A stretch of 64,000 nucleotides of DNA from Hyphomonas sp. (GCF_018402285.1 NZ_JAGYJH010000006.1:122837-186836); one strand, 5' to 3'. Shown: positions 27,184 through 43,972, counted from the first letter of the stretch. Program-made: numbers and translations. Notes: a model not told the origin generated them from the letters alone.

Positions 27184-28133
27184 TTAGCAGTCACCCTTCC
27201 TGTTTGCCAACCTATTCCGTGCCAATTCAATTGCAGAAGGGCCGTCCTGTGCGACGAGATCGGCGCCGACCTCGATCGCCAGTTCGGGGTGGTCAGAAAA
27301 CAGACGTCCGCCAACCATCACAATCGCGGACCGGTTGATGGAGTTGGCCCGGACAATCCTGATCAGGTCTGCTAGCTCGGCCCTGTCGCGATCACATGCG
27401 CAGGACAGGCCCACCACATCGAATTGCTCCCTGGCGACGGCAGTGCGCAGCTTGTCCGTGTTGTTTCCCGGTTCGCAGCGCACGACCCATCCGTCTCGGC
27501 GGAAACTTTCGGCAACCATCAGCGCGCCGAAGACATGCTGATCGCCCGGCACGCTGCTGACCAGGATTGAATGGGCCGCCTTGTTGGCGCGTGGCGCAGG
27601 GGCGCCATTCGACTCGCTGATCTGGTGCAGCACTTCATGTAGCCGGCAAAGCGCAATTGTTACGTCCGTAAAGGTGCAAACGTCTTCATTCCAGTATTCT
27701 CCCAGACGGCGCGCCGACCAGGCCAGCAGGTCTACAAAGATCGATTCTACCGGCGTACCTTTGACGATCAGCGCCTTGGCCAGCGCCGTCGCTTCTGTGG
27801 CGCCGCCGGTCAGTACATGCTCCAGGAACAACTCCTTGTCGGCGCCGGAAACCGGATGCGGAAAAAAGCGGGGGAGGGCTCGGCCCGGTGGTACGTTTGC
27901 CGCGCCAGGACCAGACGGGGAATGATTTCTGCCTGTATGACGCTGAAGACCTGCTCGGCCTGGAGCGGCTGAGAGCCCTGGCTCTGAGCCCAGAAGTTTA
28001 TCAGACTTCCAAAGCTTGCTGGTTCCTGCGCGGTGGATTTTCCGGTGGTTGTTTCCCGGTCACGTTCCAAAGACACTCTCGCCTCCCTTTTCCGGACGCG
28101 CAGGGCGGCCGTGCGAGGGGCGCCGCAGAACAT
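27184..28133 (-). CDS. aerR: AerR/PpaA cobalamin-binding antirepressor, split by a -1 frameshift
   Basis: Two frames make one AerR. Frame A from ATG 28133 encodes an N-terminal part with QAEIIPRLVLAR, the AerR start region, and stops at 27812-27810. The C-terminal part lies in the -1 frame and runs to 27184; it has WNEDVCTFTDVTI and the B12-binding DQHVFG (DxHxxG, His codon about 27537-27535), then SCAC and VGGRLF. The switch fits at T TTT TTC (27867-27861), in register with frame A. The joined product would be about 316 residues; the true start may be internal. AerR with B12 antagonises PpsR in light. A lost T in the homopolymer, a real mutation or programmed frameshifting are all possible. 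Confidence 0.75.
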
Positions 28134-28390
28134 CCATCAATCTGATCCTCGGCAGATGGTCCGCCTGGATACATTCTTTAAAATTACCGCTCGATCCTGA
28201 AAGAACGAGTGCGCTGTGGGAGGAAGCGAAACCCGGCGGGAGGCAGTCTTAAGGCGCGCGCCTGATTTCTTTATCAACGTATCAGTTGGCGCGTATTTTT
28301 AGGGTCTGCAGGACTTGATAGTCCCCGACCGGGCGGCGCTCCTGGCAGCCGCTTTTGCTTGGGAGTCACCATCACTCTTAAAGTGCAATC

Positions 28391-28461
28391 TGTAAAGTGC
28401 GAACTTGTAAAAACAAATTGACGTAAACTTGCGTTGACACTTTTCGAGCCCCTGTTATTCT
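28391..28461. promoter_or_regulatory. PpsR-type sites and promoter between aerR and bchF
   Basis: In the 369-base gap 28134-28502, TGTAAA-N6-TTGACG (28406-28423) and CGTAAA-N6-TTGACA (28422-28439) each miss TGT-N12-ACA by one base; a further TGTAAA lies at 28391. TTGACA (28434-28439) and TATTCT (28456-28461), 16 bases apart, form a likely bchF promoter overlapped by the operator. bchF follows with a GGAGCGG-type ribosome site. I see nothing else definite in 28134-28390. Confidence 0.65.
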
Positions 28462-28502
28462 TCGCTCATAAACAAGGAATGGGAGCGGCGGTTTAACACG
28501 CC

Positions 28503-30291
<1,789 letters not shown>

Positions 30292-30292
<1 letters not shown>

Positions 30293-31819
30293 TGCAGCTC
30301 ACAGTCTGGACTTATGAGGGCCCGCCCCATATCGGCGCCATGCGTGTAGCCACCGCCATGACAGGCCTGCACTACATCCTGCACGCCCCGCAGGGCGACA
30401 CATATGCCGACCTGCTCTTCACCATGATCGAGCGCCGCGGCCAGCGCCCGCCGGTCACCTACACTACATTCGAGGCCCGCGATCTTGGTTCGGATACGGC
30501 CGAGATTTTCAAGCGTGCCGCCCGTGACGCTGTCGAGCGCTTCAGGCCCGAAGCCATCATTGTCGGGGCGTCCTGCACCGCAGAACTGATCCAGGATGAT
30601 CCTGGCGGGCTTGCCCGCACGCTTGGCCTTGATGTGCCTGTCATTCCGCTGGAGCTGCCATCTTACTCCAAGAAGGAAAACTGGGGCGCTTCGGAAACGT
30701 TCTACCGTCTGGTGAGAGGGCTTGCCCGCCCGTCGCTGCGGCAGAAAAAATCCGGCGGGGCGCGTCCGGTCTGCAACATTCTCGGGCCAACCGCCCTCGG
30801 CTTCCGCCACCGGGATGATGTGCGCGAAATCACTGGGCTCCTGGCTCATTGCGGCGTTGATGTGAACATCGTCGCCCCGCTCGGCGCCACGCCATCAGAC
30901 CTGCAATTCTTGCCAGCGGCTGATTTCAACGTCGTGCTCTATCCTGAAATCGCTGAAGCCGCTGCGCGGCATCTCGAAAAGGAATTCGGCCAGCCCTACA
31001 CGCGCGCAATCCCGATCGGGGTCGGCGCGACACAGGATTTTGTCGCCGAAGTCTGCGAACTCGCCGGCATCCCGATGCCGGACCTTTCCGGCTATATGAG
31101 CAATCTTCCCTGGTGGTCACGCTCGGTGGATTCCAACTATCTTACCGGCAAGCGCGTATTCGTCTTCGGCGACGCGACCCATGCTATCGCCGCGGCCCGC
31201 GTCGCCTCAGAAGAGCTCGCCTTCACGGTTGTCGGCCTTGGCACCTATAGCCGTGAATTTGCCCGCCCGGTGCGCGAAGCGGCTACAGACTACGGCATCG
31301 AAGCCCTCATCACCGATGACTATCTGGAAGTCGAGGCCGCCATCACGGCGCTGCAGCCCGAACTGATCCTCGGCACGCAGATGGAACGCCACATCGCAAA
31401 ACGCCTCGGCATTCCGTGCGCGGTCATTTCCGCGCCGGTCCATGTTCAGGATTTCCCGGCCCGCTACGCGCCGCAGATGGGATTTGAAGGCGCCAATGTC
31501 CTCTTTGACACCTGGGTGCACCCGCTCCTGATGGGACTGGAGGAACATCTCCTCGGCATGTTCCGGGAAGACTTCGAATTTCATGACGAAGCCGGCGCCT
31601 CCCATCTCGGCAGTCATGCAGCGATGCCCGAAGAAGCGCCGGTGGCGACAACAGAAAGTGCCACCCCCAGCCTCGTCTGGACGCATGACGCTGAAAACGA
31701 GCTGAAGAAAATCCCGTTCTTCGTGCGCGGCAAGGCCCGGCGTAACACCGAAGCCTTCGCCCGCGACCAGCTCCTCGACACGGTCACCCTCGACACCCTC
31801 TATGATGCAAAGGCGCGCT

Positions 31820-31830
<11 letters not shown>
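30292..31830 (+). CDS. bchB: Light-independent protochlorophyllide reductase subunit B
   Basis: 512 residues. [20 protein letters not shown] is the typical start, with the ligand region that uses an Asp in the BchB cluster site nearby. [15 protein letters not shown] is another conserved block. The C-terminal 50 residues ([18 protein letters not shown]) match the helical tail that is characteristic of BchB. It overlaps bchH by about 11 bases. Confidence 0.95.
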
Positions 31831-36444
<4,614 letters not shown>

Positions 36445-36445
<1 letters not shown>

Positions 36446-37140
36446 TGGAGACCACCTATCAAAACCGGCGCACGGAGCTACAGGCTTATTTCGGCGACAC
36501 CGCCGCCGCCGCCTGGGAGAAGCTCACTTCAACGGCCCCTGTCAGCGGCATCCGCGCCGCCGTCCGCGCCGGGCGCGACGCGATGCATGAGACAGTCCTC
36601 TCATGGCTGCCAGACGACCTCACCGGCCGCAGCGTCCTTGATGCCGGCTGCGGCACCGGCACCTTCTCGGTCGCCGCTGCAGGCCGTGGCGCAGAAGTCC
36701 TCGCCATCGACATCGCCGGCCCGCTCGTCGAAATCGCAGCAAATCGCCTCACCGATCCTCAGCTGATCCCTCGCATCACCTGGCGGGTAGGGGACATGAC
36801 CCATCCCGATCTCGGCGTCTTCGATCATGCCGTGGCGGTGGATTCCATCATCCACTATGAAGAAGCCGATATGGAAGCGATGGTCTCGCGCATCCTGCCG
36901 CGCATCCGCCGCAGCCTGATCCTCACCCACGCCCCGCGCACCGCGCTGCTCACCGCAATGCACACCGCCGGCAAGCTTTTCCCTCGCGCCGACCGCGCGC
37001 CCGCCATCATCCCGGTCTCGGGCGCCAGCCTTGCCCGCCGCATCGAGGCCGCTTCCGGCGGCGCTTTCCGCGTTTCGCGCCGCAAGCGGATCAGTTCAGG
37101 TTTCTATTTCTCCGAAGCGATGGAGATCGTGCGCGCATGA
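36445..37140 (+). CDS. bchM: Mg-protoporphyrin IX O-methyltransferase BchM
   Basis: 231 residues from the ATG at 36445 (a TTG at 36442 is also open). A class I SAM methyltransferase with the motif VLDAGCGTGTFSV at about 63-75. It methylates the ring C propionate of Mg-protoporphyrin IX, preparing the substrate of AcsF. The stop overlaps lhaA by ATGA. Confidence 0.94.
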
Positions 37141-38570
37141 GGCCCGAACGCCGCCCCGTATCAGAGGTCTGGACGGCGCTTGGCAGCCGCTTCCTGCCCT
37201 TTGCGGATGCAGCGAGCGATACGCTTCCGCTTAGCCGGCTGCTGCGCCTCTCCCTGTTCCAGGTCTCGGTCGGCATGGCAATGGTGCTGCTCACTGGCAC
37301 GCTCAACCGCGTCATGATCGTCGAGCTTGGGATGCCTGCATGGCTCGTCGCGCTGATGGTCGCCCTGCCGCTCGTCTTTGCGCCGCTGCGTGCGCTGATC
37401 GGTCACCGCTCGGACACGCACAAATCCGTCCTCGGCTGGCGGCGCGGCCCGTTCATCTGGTTCGGCTCAATGTTCCAGTTCGGTGGCCTCGCCCTGATGC
37501 CCTTCGCGCTGATCCTCTTGTCGGGCGACACAACCGGCCCTGCCTGGGTTGGCCCGGCGGGCGCCGCACTTGCCTTCCTCCTCGTCGGCGCGGGCATCCA
37601 CATCACCCAGACCGCCGGCCTCGCCCTCGCCAGCGATCTGGCCACGGAAGAAACACGCCCCCGCGTCGTTGCGCTCCTCTACATCATGCTGCTCTTCGGC
37701 ATGCTGGTCAGCTCCCTTGTCTTTGGCTGGCTGCTGCATGATTTCAACACCATGATCCTGATCCAGGTGATCCAGGGCGCCGGCGTCGTGACGATGGCGC
37801 TCAACCTGATCGCCCTCTGGAAACAGGAAACGCAGAACCGCGCGCTGACAGATCCCGCCCGCGAGCGTCCTGCCTTTGGCGACACCTGGCGCCGACTGGT
37901 TGCCGACGCCACCACCGCTCGCCTTCTCGCCGCCTCCGGCCTCGGCGTTGCCGCCTTCAGCATGCAGGACGTTCTGCTAGAGCCTTACGGCGCCGAAATG
38001 CTCGCTATGACCGTGTCGGAAACTACCCGGCTGACGGCCCTTTGGGCGCTGGGCGCGCTGCTGGGCTTTGCCCTATGTTCGCGCCAGCTCAGCCGGGGAG
38101 GGGAGCCCCACCGGCTCGCCGGCCTTGGCGCGGTTGCCGGCATCGCCGCCTTCGTCCTCATCATCCTGGCAGAGCCTGCCGGCGTGATGGGTGTCTTCCT
38201 GCTAGGCGCCTTCCTTATCGGCTTTGGCGGCGGTCTCTTTTCTGTCGGTACGCTGACAGCCATGATGGCAGTCGCCCGCCGCCATGAAAGCGGGATTGCG
38301 CTGGGCGCCTGGGGCGCGGTTACGGCAACCGCAACCGGCGTCGCCGTTTCGCTGGGCGGCGCGCTGCGCGACATTATCAACCGTCTGGGTACGGAGGGGC
38401 ATCTGGGCCTCGCCTTCTCCGGACCGGCCGCGGGTTACACCACGGTCTATGTGCTCGAAATTCTCCTCCTGTTTGCAACCCTCGCTGTGGTCGGGCCGCT
38501 CGCCCGCCACTCTCTGACAAGTTCCAACCCCCAAGCCACAAAGTTTGGTCTGGCAGCCTATCCAGGCTGA
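37137..38570 (+). CDS. lhaA: LhaA, LH1 assembly carrier (PucC family)
   Basis: 477 residues with about twelve membrane helices. GTLNRVMIVELGMPAWLV and the RSDTHKSVLGWRRGPFIW loop are signatures of the LhaA/PucC group. LhaA helps insert bacteriochlorophyll or antenna peptides into LH1. The place between bchM and puhA is conserved in purple bacteria. It is a paralogue of the carrier at 23384. puhA follows after 24 bases with its own AAGGAG. Confidence 0.93.
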   Translation: MRPERRPVSEVWTALGSRFLPFADAASDTLPLSRLLRLSLFQVSVGMAMVLLTGTLNRVMIVELGMPAWLVALMVALPLVFAPLRALIGHRSDTHKSVLGWRRGPFIWFGSMFQFGGLALMPFALILLSGDTTGPAWVGPAGAALAFLLVGAGIHITQTAGLALASDLATEETRPRVVALLYIMLLFGMLVSSLVFGWLLHDFNTMILIQVIQGAGVVTMALNLIALWKQETQNRALTDPARERPAFGDTWRRLVADATTARLLAASGLGVAAFSMQDVLLEPYGAEMLAMTVSETTRLTALWALGALLGFALCSRQLSRGGEPHRLAGLGAVAGIAAFVLIILAEPAGVMGVFLLGAFLIGFGGGLFSVGTLTAMMAVARRHESGIALGAWGAVTATATGVAVSLGGALRDIINRLGTEGHLGLAFSGPAAGYTTVYVLEILLLFATLAVVGPLARHSLTSSNPQATKFGLAAYPG

Positions 38571-38594
38571 CCCTACCATTGAAGGAGACCAGTC

Positions 38595-39371
38595 ATGATG
38601 TTCCGTGGTGAATTCGTAAATGGCGTAGATCTCGTGGACGTCTGCCTATGGGCCTTCACGATCTTCTTTTTCATCCTGATCTATTACCTGCTCCGCGAAG
38701 GTGCGCGGGAAGGCTACCCGCTGGAAGAAGACACCACCGGCCGCTCAGAAGGCGCGGGCATTTTCTTTTTCCCACCCAAGAAAACCTTCAATCTGCCCAA
38801 CGGTCGCGGCTCGATCGAAATGAGCTATGGCCCGGCCGATACCCGCGCCCACGCGATGCGCCGCACAGCCCCGTGGCCGGGTGCGCCGATGGAGCCCGAT
38901 GGCGATCCGATGACTTCGGCCGTCGGTCCCGGCTCCTATGCCCAGCGCCTCGACGAGCCAGACCTCAACTGGGATGGATCCAACCGGATCGTGCCTTATC
39001 GTCTTCATCCGGAATATACTGTTTCGGGCAAGGACCTTGATCCGCGCGGGCTTCCCGTTGTTGGTCTCGACCGCGTCACCGCCGGAACGGTAACGGACCT
39101 CTGGGTCGACCGGGCTGAAGCCATCATCCGCTATTTTGAAGTCACGCTGACAGGGACGGGCGCGCGCGTCCTGCTGCCAGTGCCATTCTGCAACATCTCG
39201 AAAAGCCGCCGCCGCATTGAGGTGGATGCCATCAAGGCCGTTCACTTCGTGGACGTCCCCAAACTGCGCAACCCCGACCAGATCACCCGTCTGGAAGAAG
39301 ATATGGTCAGCGCCTATTACGGGGCCGGCACGCTCTATGCCACGCCCGAGCGTCTGGAGCCCCTGCTATGA
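38595..39371 (+). CDS. puhA: Photosynthetic reaction centre H subunit
   Basis: 258 residues with a strong AAGGAG before the ATG. One membrane helix (about residues 12-33) is followed by a cytoplasmic PRC-barrel domain; YYLLREGAREGYPLE and the late KSRRRIEVDAIKA block are typical. The H subunit caps PufL/M and guides protons to QB. Overlap with puhB (ATGA). Confidence 0.96.
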   Translation: MMFRGEFVNGVDLVDVCLWAFTIFFFILIYYLLREGAREGYPLEEDTTGRSEGAGIFFFPPKKTFNLPNGRGSIEMSYGPADTRAHAMRRTAPWPGAPMEPDGDPMTSAVGPGSYAQRLDEPDLNWDGSNRIVPYRLHPEYTVSGKDLDPRGLPVVGLDRVTAGTVTDLWVDRAEAIIRYFEVTLTGTGARVLLPVPFCNISKSRRRIEVDAIKAVHFVDVPKLRNPDQITRLEEDMVSAYYGAGTLYATPERLEPLL

Positions 39372-40045
39372 TCGGTTTTCATGATGAAGAAGACGGGGGA
39401 GGCGAGCCCGTTCGCGGCTTCCCCCAGCGCCTGCCCGAGGGCGAGCGCCTGCTCTGGCAGGGCAGCCCGGACATTGCCGCTTTCGCCGTCCATGTCTTTC
39501 ATATCCGCTTTGTCTTCGCCTATTTCCTGGCCGTTGGCGCCTGGCGCGCCACGAATGCGGCCTCTTCTGGATCGCCCGAGTTGATTGGCGGCTTACTGAT
39601 GAGCGCGCTCACCGGGCTCGCCATCGGCGGAGGGCTGATCCTCCTGCTGGCCTGGGCCATGGCCCGCTCGACGATCTATTCGATCACCTCGCGCCGCGTG
39701 GTGCTGCGCTACGGCGTCGCCATCCGCAAATATGTGAACCTGCCCTTTGAGAAGATTGCCTCGGCGGACTTCCAGCGTCATGGCCCTGTCAAGGGGGATG
39801 TCCAGCTTGTCCTCTCGGCGTCCGGCGGCCTCAGCTATCTGCGCCTCTGGCCCCATGCCCGGCCGCTGCGGTTTGCCCGCCCGCGTCCTGTCCTGCGGTG
39901 CCTGAAGGATGTCACCTCGGTTTCCCGCATCCTTGCCGGCGCCATTACCGCCTACGCGCCAGACCGGGTCAGCGTCAGCGCGATCCCCGCGCGGGAAACC
40001 GCCTCGCCCTCCCTGCCGCCGGCAGCTGCCCCCAGCCTGTCATAA
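39368..40045 (+). CDS. puhB: PuhB, reaction-centre assembly protein
   Basis: 225 residues. LPEGERLLWQGSP near residue 22 and a central pair of hydrophobic helices lead into a bacterial PH-like domain (TIYSITSRRVVLRYG). PuhB is needed for efficient reaction-centre assembly in Rhodobacter. It overlaps puhA and precedes puhC by 11 bases. Confidence 0.9.
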   Translation: MIGFHDEEDGGGEPVRGFPQRLPEGERLLWQGSPDIAAFAVHVFHIRFVFAYFLAVGAWRATNAASSGSPELIGGLLMSALTGLAIGGGLILLLAWAMARSTIYSITSRRVVLRYGVAIRKYVNLPFEKIASADFQRHGPVKGDVQLVLSASGGLSYLRLWPHARPLRFARPRPVLRCLKDVTSVSRILAGAITAYAPDRVSVSAIPARETASPSLPPAAAPSLS

Positions 40046-40056
40046 GGAGATTGTCC

Positions 40057-40536
40057 ATGTCCGACCAAGCTGCGCCCTCCGTCCCGCATGATCATGACCA
40101 CCACCCGCCGCGGGCGTTGCTGATGGCCTGCGCCGCCCTGGTTGTCTTCGCCCTGCTCGGCGTCTCTGTGGTCCGGCTCACCGGCTCGGCCCACACCTCC
40201 GACTGGCGCCCCCTGACGGTCGATACGCTCTCCTTCCGGTTTGCCGATGGGGAAGGCGGGGAAATCCTCGCGCTGGACGCAGACACGGGCGCCGTCGTCC
40301 ACACATGGGCGCCGGAAACCGGCGGCTTCGTGCGCACATCACTGCGCTCCCTCGCGCTGGACCGCGCTCAGAACGGCCTCGGCGCCGGCCCGCCTTTCTC
40401 CCTCCACCTGACCGGCAATGGCCGGTTCATTCTGGAAGATCCCGCGACCGGCCAATGGGTTAGCCTCGACGCCTTCGGCAAGGACAACGCTGCCGAATTC
40501 GAGCGCCTCTTCGCAGAGGGGAGAGCCGCGCGATGA
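40057..40536 (+). CDS. puhC: PuhC, photosynthetic complex assembly protein
   Basis: 159 residues from the ATG at 40057, seven bases after AAGGAGA; longer in-frame starts are inside puhB. A His-rich N-terminus (HDHDHHPP) is followed by one membrane helix (about 24-44) and a periplasmic domain of about 110 residues, as in PuhC. The family is required for normal LH1-reaction centre levels. Its stop overlaps the next ATG. Confidence 0.87.
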   Translation: MSDQAAPSVPHDHDHHPPRALLMACAALVVFALLGVSVVRLTGSAHTSDWRPLTVDTLSFRFADGEGGEILALDADTGAVVHTWAPETGGFVRTSLRSLALDRAQNGLGAGPPFSLHLTGNGRFILEDPATGQWVSLDAFGKDNAAEFERLFAEGRAAR

Positions 40537-40817
40537 GCCCCCGCAAGCTGACTGTTCCGTGTACGCTCCGGATCGAGCACACCTTTGACTCCCTTGAGGC
40601 GCATGTTGAGCTTGATGGCGGCGTCCAGCCGGGTATCGGCGACCGCGTCTTTGTCCATGGCGCTCCGGTCTCCGTGCCGTTCGGAGAGCGCCTCGTCCTG
40701 CGCCGCGTCGCCACGCTCACACGCGCCAATTTTATCGAGCGGGCGCTGACACGCCTGCATGCCATGTTTCTGCTCACCGAACTTTACGAAGTGAGCTTCA
40801 GTGATGGGAGGGTCTGA
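40533..40817 (+). CDS. Conserved small protein between puhC and acsF, function unknown
   Basis: 94 residues, no membrane span and no signal peptide. Beta-rich appearance, with a histidine and several charged residues. It overlaps puhC by ATGA and is followed three bases later by acsF, so it is firmly within the operon. Small genes at this position are common in related clusters, but I know no assigned function; a helper of the cyclase is a guess from position. Confidence 0.75.
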   Translation: MSPRKLTVPCTLRIEHTFDSLEAHVELDGGVQPGIGDRVFVHGAPVSVPFGERLVLRRVATLTRANFIERALTRLHAMFLLTELYEVSFSDGRV

Positions 40818-40820
40818 CCA

Positions 40821-41918
40821 ATGACCGCAATGGAAGCAACGCTGACCGCCGACGAAATGCGCGCCCTCGAAGCGCCCCCGCGCGCCTTCGACACCAACAC
40901 GCTCGCCCTCCAGGAAACGATGCTCAGCCCGCGTTTCTATACGACGGACTTTGACGCGATAGACGCGATGGATATCTCCCCCGTCCGCGAAGAGTGGGAC
41001 GCGCTGATCGCTGAAATGGCGGCCGATCCAAACCGCACCCATTTCAAGCGCACCACTGAGTTCGACAACATCCTCGATACCCTCTCGCCCGAGTTGCGCA
41101 CCGAGTTTGTGGACTTCCTTGTCAGCTCGCTGACCTCGGAATTTTCCGGCTGCGTCCTCTACCGAGAAATCACTCGCCAGGTCAGCAATCCGGACATGGC
41201 CGCCCTCTTCAGATATCTCAGCCGGGATGAAGCCCGCCATGCCGGCTTCATCAACTTCGTCCTCAAGGATTTCGGTATCGGCGTCGATCTCGGCTTCCTG
41301 ACGCGCAAGAAGAAGTACACCTTCTTCAAACCCAAATATATTCTCTACTCGGTCTATCTCTCCGAGAAGATCGGCTATGCCCGCTACATCACCATCTTCC
41401 GCCAGCTCGAGAAGCATCCTGAACTGCGCTTCCACCCGATCTTCAAATGGTTTGAACAATGGTGCAATGACGAGTTCCGCCACGGCGAAGCCTTCGCCCT
41501 CATCATGCGCGCAGACCCCACCCTCCTGAAGGGCGGAAACCTTTACTGGATCCGCTTCTTCCTGCTCGCTGTCTACGCCACCATGTATGTCCGCGACCAT
41601 CGCCGCCCGGCCTTCCATGCGGCCCTTGGCGTTGACCCCACAGAGTATGATTACAAGGTCTTTGAGCTGACGAATGTCATCGCCCGCCAGGTTTTCCCGG
41701 TCGAGCTTGACATCGATGCCCCCGAATTCCGAGAAGGCCTCGAGCGCCTGCGCATCATTTCTGACCGGATGGAGGAACTCAAAGGCACCGGTCCCCTCGG
41801 CTGGCTCAAGGGAAAAGGCCTCGCCCTCTCGGCGGGTTGGACATTCCTGCGCCTCTACTTCCGCCCGGTGCGGAAAAACACCCTGCCGGAAAAAGTTCGG
41901 CTCGAGCCGGTCTGGTAA
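40821..41918 (+). CDS. acsF: Aerobic Mg-protoporphyrin IX monomethyl ester cyclase AcsF
   Basis: 365 residues of the ferritin-like di-iron family. Iron ligands are recognisable in [20 protein letters not shown] (about 136-143) and [10 protein letters not shown] (about 215-224), the paired ExxH motifs. AcsF uses O2 to form the isocyclic ring E. Its presence without bchE in the window marks an oxygen-dependent pathway suited to an aerobic phototroph. Confidence 0.96.
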   Translation: MTAMEATLTADEMRALEAPPRAFDTNTLALQETMLSPRFYTTDFDAIDAMDISPVREEWDALIAEMAADPNRTHFKRTTEFDNILDTLSPELRTEFVDFLVSSLTSEFSGCVLYREITRQVSNPDMAALFRYLSRDEARHAGFINFVLKDFGIGVDLGFLTRKKKYTFFKPKYILYSVYLSEKIGYARYITIFRQLEKHPELRFHPIFKWFEQWCNDEFRHGEAFALIMRADPTLLKGGNLYWIRFFLLAVYATMYVRDHRRPAFHAALGVDPTEYDYKVFELTNVIARQVFPVELDIDAPEFREGLERLRIISDRMEELKGTGPLGWLKGKGLALSAGWTFLRLYFRPVRKNTLPEKVRLEPVW

Positions 41919-41926
41919 CCGCGCGG

Positions 41927-42736
41927 ATGTCGGACTACCTGCCTCCGGTCCTGTTTGCGGCGCTCGCCTGGTGGCTGAGCACGGGCGCGATCTTTTTCCT
42001 GATCGGTCTGCCCCGCCGCACGCATGTCTGGACTGCCTGGGGCGCTACCGCCGTGCTCGCAGGGGCAACCCTTCTTGTCATAGCCCTGCGGGACCAGACC
42101 AGCGTGCAGGCAGCCTATCTCGGCTTCGGCGCGGGCCTGATGCTCTGGGCCTGGCATGAGGTGATGTTCCTCACCGGCTTCCTCACCGGCTCCTCGCGTG
42201 AAGCCTGTCCTGAGGGCGCCACCGGAACCAGCCGTTTCCGCGCCGCCTTCGCCACCGTATTCCATCACGAGATCGCCATTGCCGCCCATGCCGTCATTCT
42301 CGGCGTCATCAGCTGGGGCGCTGCCAACCAGTTTGCCTTCTGGGCCTATCTCATTCTCTGGGCGGCGCGCATCTGCGCCAAGCTCGTCGTCTATTCCGGC
42401 GCGCCCAACATCACAGACCAGTTTATGCCACGCCATCTGGACTATCTGAAAACCTATTTCAGCCGCCGCGCGCCAGGCTCGGTCTTTGCCCTGGCCATCG
42501 TCGTCATCACCAGCCTCTCGGTCTGGCTCGCGCTCAAGGCCTTCGGCTATCCTCCGGGCAGCTTTGAGTCGGCCGGCTTCCTCCTGCTTACCGCTATTAC
42601 CGTCCTTGCCCTGATAGAACATTGGGCCCTGGTCCTGCCCCTGCGGGACCCATCACTGTGGGGGTGGGCCATCAAGCCGGCCGTTCACGAACACGCACAC
42701 AAACACCCAGAAAACAAAGAGAAATGGAGGGGTTGA
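41927..42736 (+). CDS. puhE: PuhE, photosynthetic complex assembly protein 2
   Basis: 269 residues from the ATG at 41927, eight bases after the acsF stop; an in-frame start at 41837 would lie inside acsF. Seven or so membrane helices; AWHEVMFLTGFLTG, FHHEIAI and SGAPNITDQFMPRHLDYLKTYF are typical of this family. Located between acsF and hemA as in most purple-bacterial clusters; role in photosystem assembly inferred from mutants in Rhodobacter. Confidence 0.9.
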   Translation: MSDYLPPVLFAALAWWLSTGAIFFLIGLPRRTHVWTAWGATAVLAGATLLVIALRDQTSVQAAYLGFGAGLMLWAWHEVMFLTGFLTGSSREACPEGATGTSRFRAAFATVFHHEIAIAAHAVILGVISWGAANQFAFWAYLILWAARICAKLVVYSGAPNITDQFMPRHLDYLKTYFSRRAPGSVFALAIVVITSLSVWLALKAFGYPPGSFESAGFLLLTAITVLALIEHWALVLPLRDPSLWGWAIKPAVHEHAHKHPENKEKWRG

Positions 42737-42739
42737 CCC

Positions 42740-43954
42740 ATGGATTTTGAAGCGCATTTCCAAAGTGAGCTCGACGCGCTGCGCCAGGAAGGCAACTACC
42801 GCGTCTTCGCCAACATAGAGCGCGAGAAGGGGGCTTTCCCCAAGGCCGTGTTCCGCGGCGAGCGCGGCGAAGAGCCCGTCAAGGTCTGGTGCTCGAATGA
42901 TTATCTCGGCATGGGCCAGCATCCCGAAGTGCTCTCTGCCATGCATGAGGTTCTCGAAACCTGCGGCGCCGGCGCCGGAGGTACACGGAACATCTCCGGT
43001 ACCAACCATTACCATGTCCTGCTTGAGCAGGAGCTGGCAGACCTGCACGGCAAGGAAGCCGCGCTCCTCTTCACCTCCGGCTATGTCTCCAACTGGGCCA
43101 CGCTCGGCACGCTTGGCGCCAAGATCCCCGGCCTCGTTATCCTGTCGGATGCGCTCAACCACGCCTCGATGATCGAAGGCATCCGCCACAGTCGCGCCCC
43201 CTGCAAGGTCTTTCGCCACAACGATCCCGAAGACCTCCGCCGCAAGCTCGATGCGCTGGACCCGGACGTGCCCAAGCTCATCGCCTTTGAAAGCGTGTAT
43301 TCCATGGATGGCGACATCGCTCCGATTGCGGAGTTCTGTGACATCGCTGAGGAATACGGCGCGATGACCTATCTCGATGAAGTCCACGCGGTTGGCCTTT
43401 ATGGTCCCCGCGGCGGCGGCATTGCCGAGCGGGAAGGCCTGATGGACCGGCTCACCATCATCGAAGGCACGCTCGGCAAGGCGTTTGGCGTCGTCGGCGG
43501 ATATATCGCCGGCTCGGCCGCGGTGGTCGACTTTGTCCGCAGCTTTGCGTCCGGCTTCATCTTCACCACGGCGCTCCCGCCCCATATCGCGGCCGGCGCC
43601 CAGGCATCGATCCGCCATCTGAAGGTATCCAACTGGGAGCGGATGCAGCAGCAGGACCGCGTCCGCAAGGTCCGCCGCCGCCTGCGCGAAATCGGCATCC
43701 CGGCGATGGAAAACCCGAGCCATATCGTCCCGGTCATGGTCGGCGATCCGGTCAAGTGCAAGATGATCTCGGACTGGCTGATGGAGCGCTACGGCATCTA
43801 CGTCCAGCCGATCAACTATCCCACGGTCCCCAAGGGCACAGAGCGCCTGCGCATCACGCCCTCGCCGGTCCACACTGACGCTGACATCGAGGAACTCGTC
43901 CAGGCCCTCTCAGAGCTCTGGTCCCACTGCGCCCTCGCCCGCGCCACGGCGTAA
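42740..43954 (+). CDS. hemA: 5-aminolevulinate synthase HemA
   Basis: 404 residues, fold-type I PLP enzyme. [10 protein letters not shown] and [13 protein letters not shown] bind substrate, the DEVHAVG motif holds the PLP aspartate, and Lys247 in TLGKAFG is the Schiff-base lysine. It condenses glycine with succinyl-CoA to ALA, the entry to all tetrapyrroles (the C4 pathway). It closes the bchF-hemA operon and is followed by a strong terminator. Confidence 0.95.
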   Translation: MDFEAHFQSELDALRQEGNYRVFANIEREKGAFPKAVFRGERGEEPVKVWCSNDYLGMGQHPEVLSAMHEVLETCGAGAGGTRNISGTNHYHVLLEQELADLHGKEAALLFTSGYVSNWATLGTLGAKIPGLVILSDALNHASMIEGIRHSRAPCKVFRHNDPEDLRRKLDALDPDVPKLIAFESVYSMDGDIAPIAEFCDIAEEYGAMTYLDEVHAVGLYGPRGGGIAEREGLMDRLTIIEGTLGKAFGVVGGYIAGSAAVVDFVRSFASGFIFTTALPPHIAAGAQASIRHLKVSNWERMQQQDRVRKVRRRLREIGIPAMENPSHIVPVMVGDPVKCKMISDWLMERYGIYVQPINYPTVPKGTERLRITPSPVHTDADIEELVQALSELWSHCALARATA

Positions 43955-43972
43955 TCCGTCTGGAAAGCAAGG

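Noticed and set aside
40368..41618. 416-residue minus-strand frame across puhC and acsF
   Set aside because: Lies across three well-recognised plus-strand genes; Glu/Asp/Gly-rich shadow of acsF.
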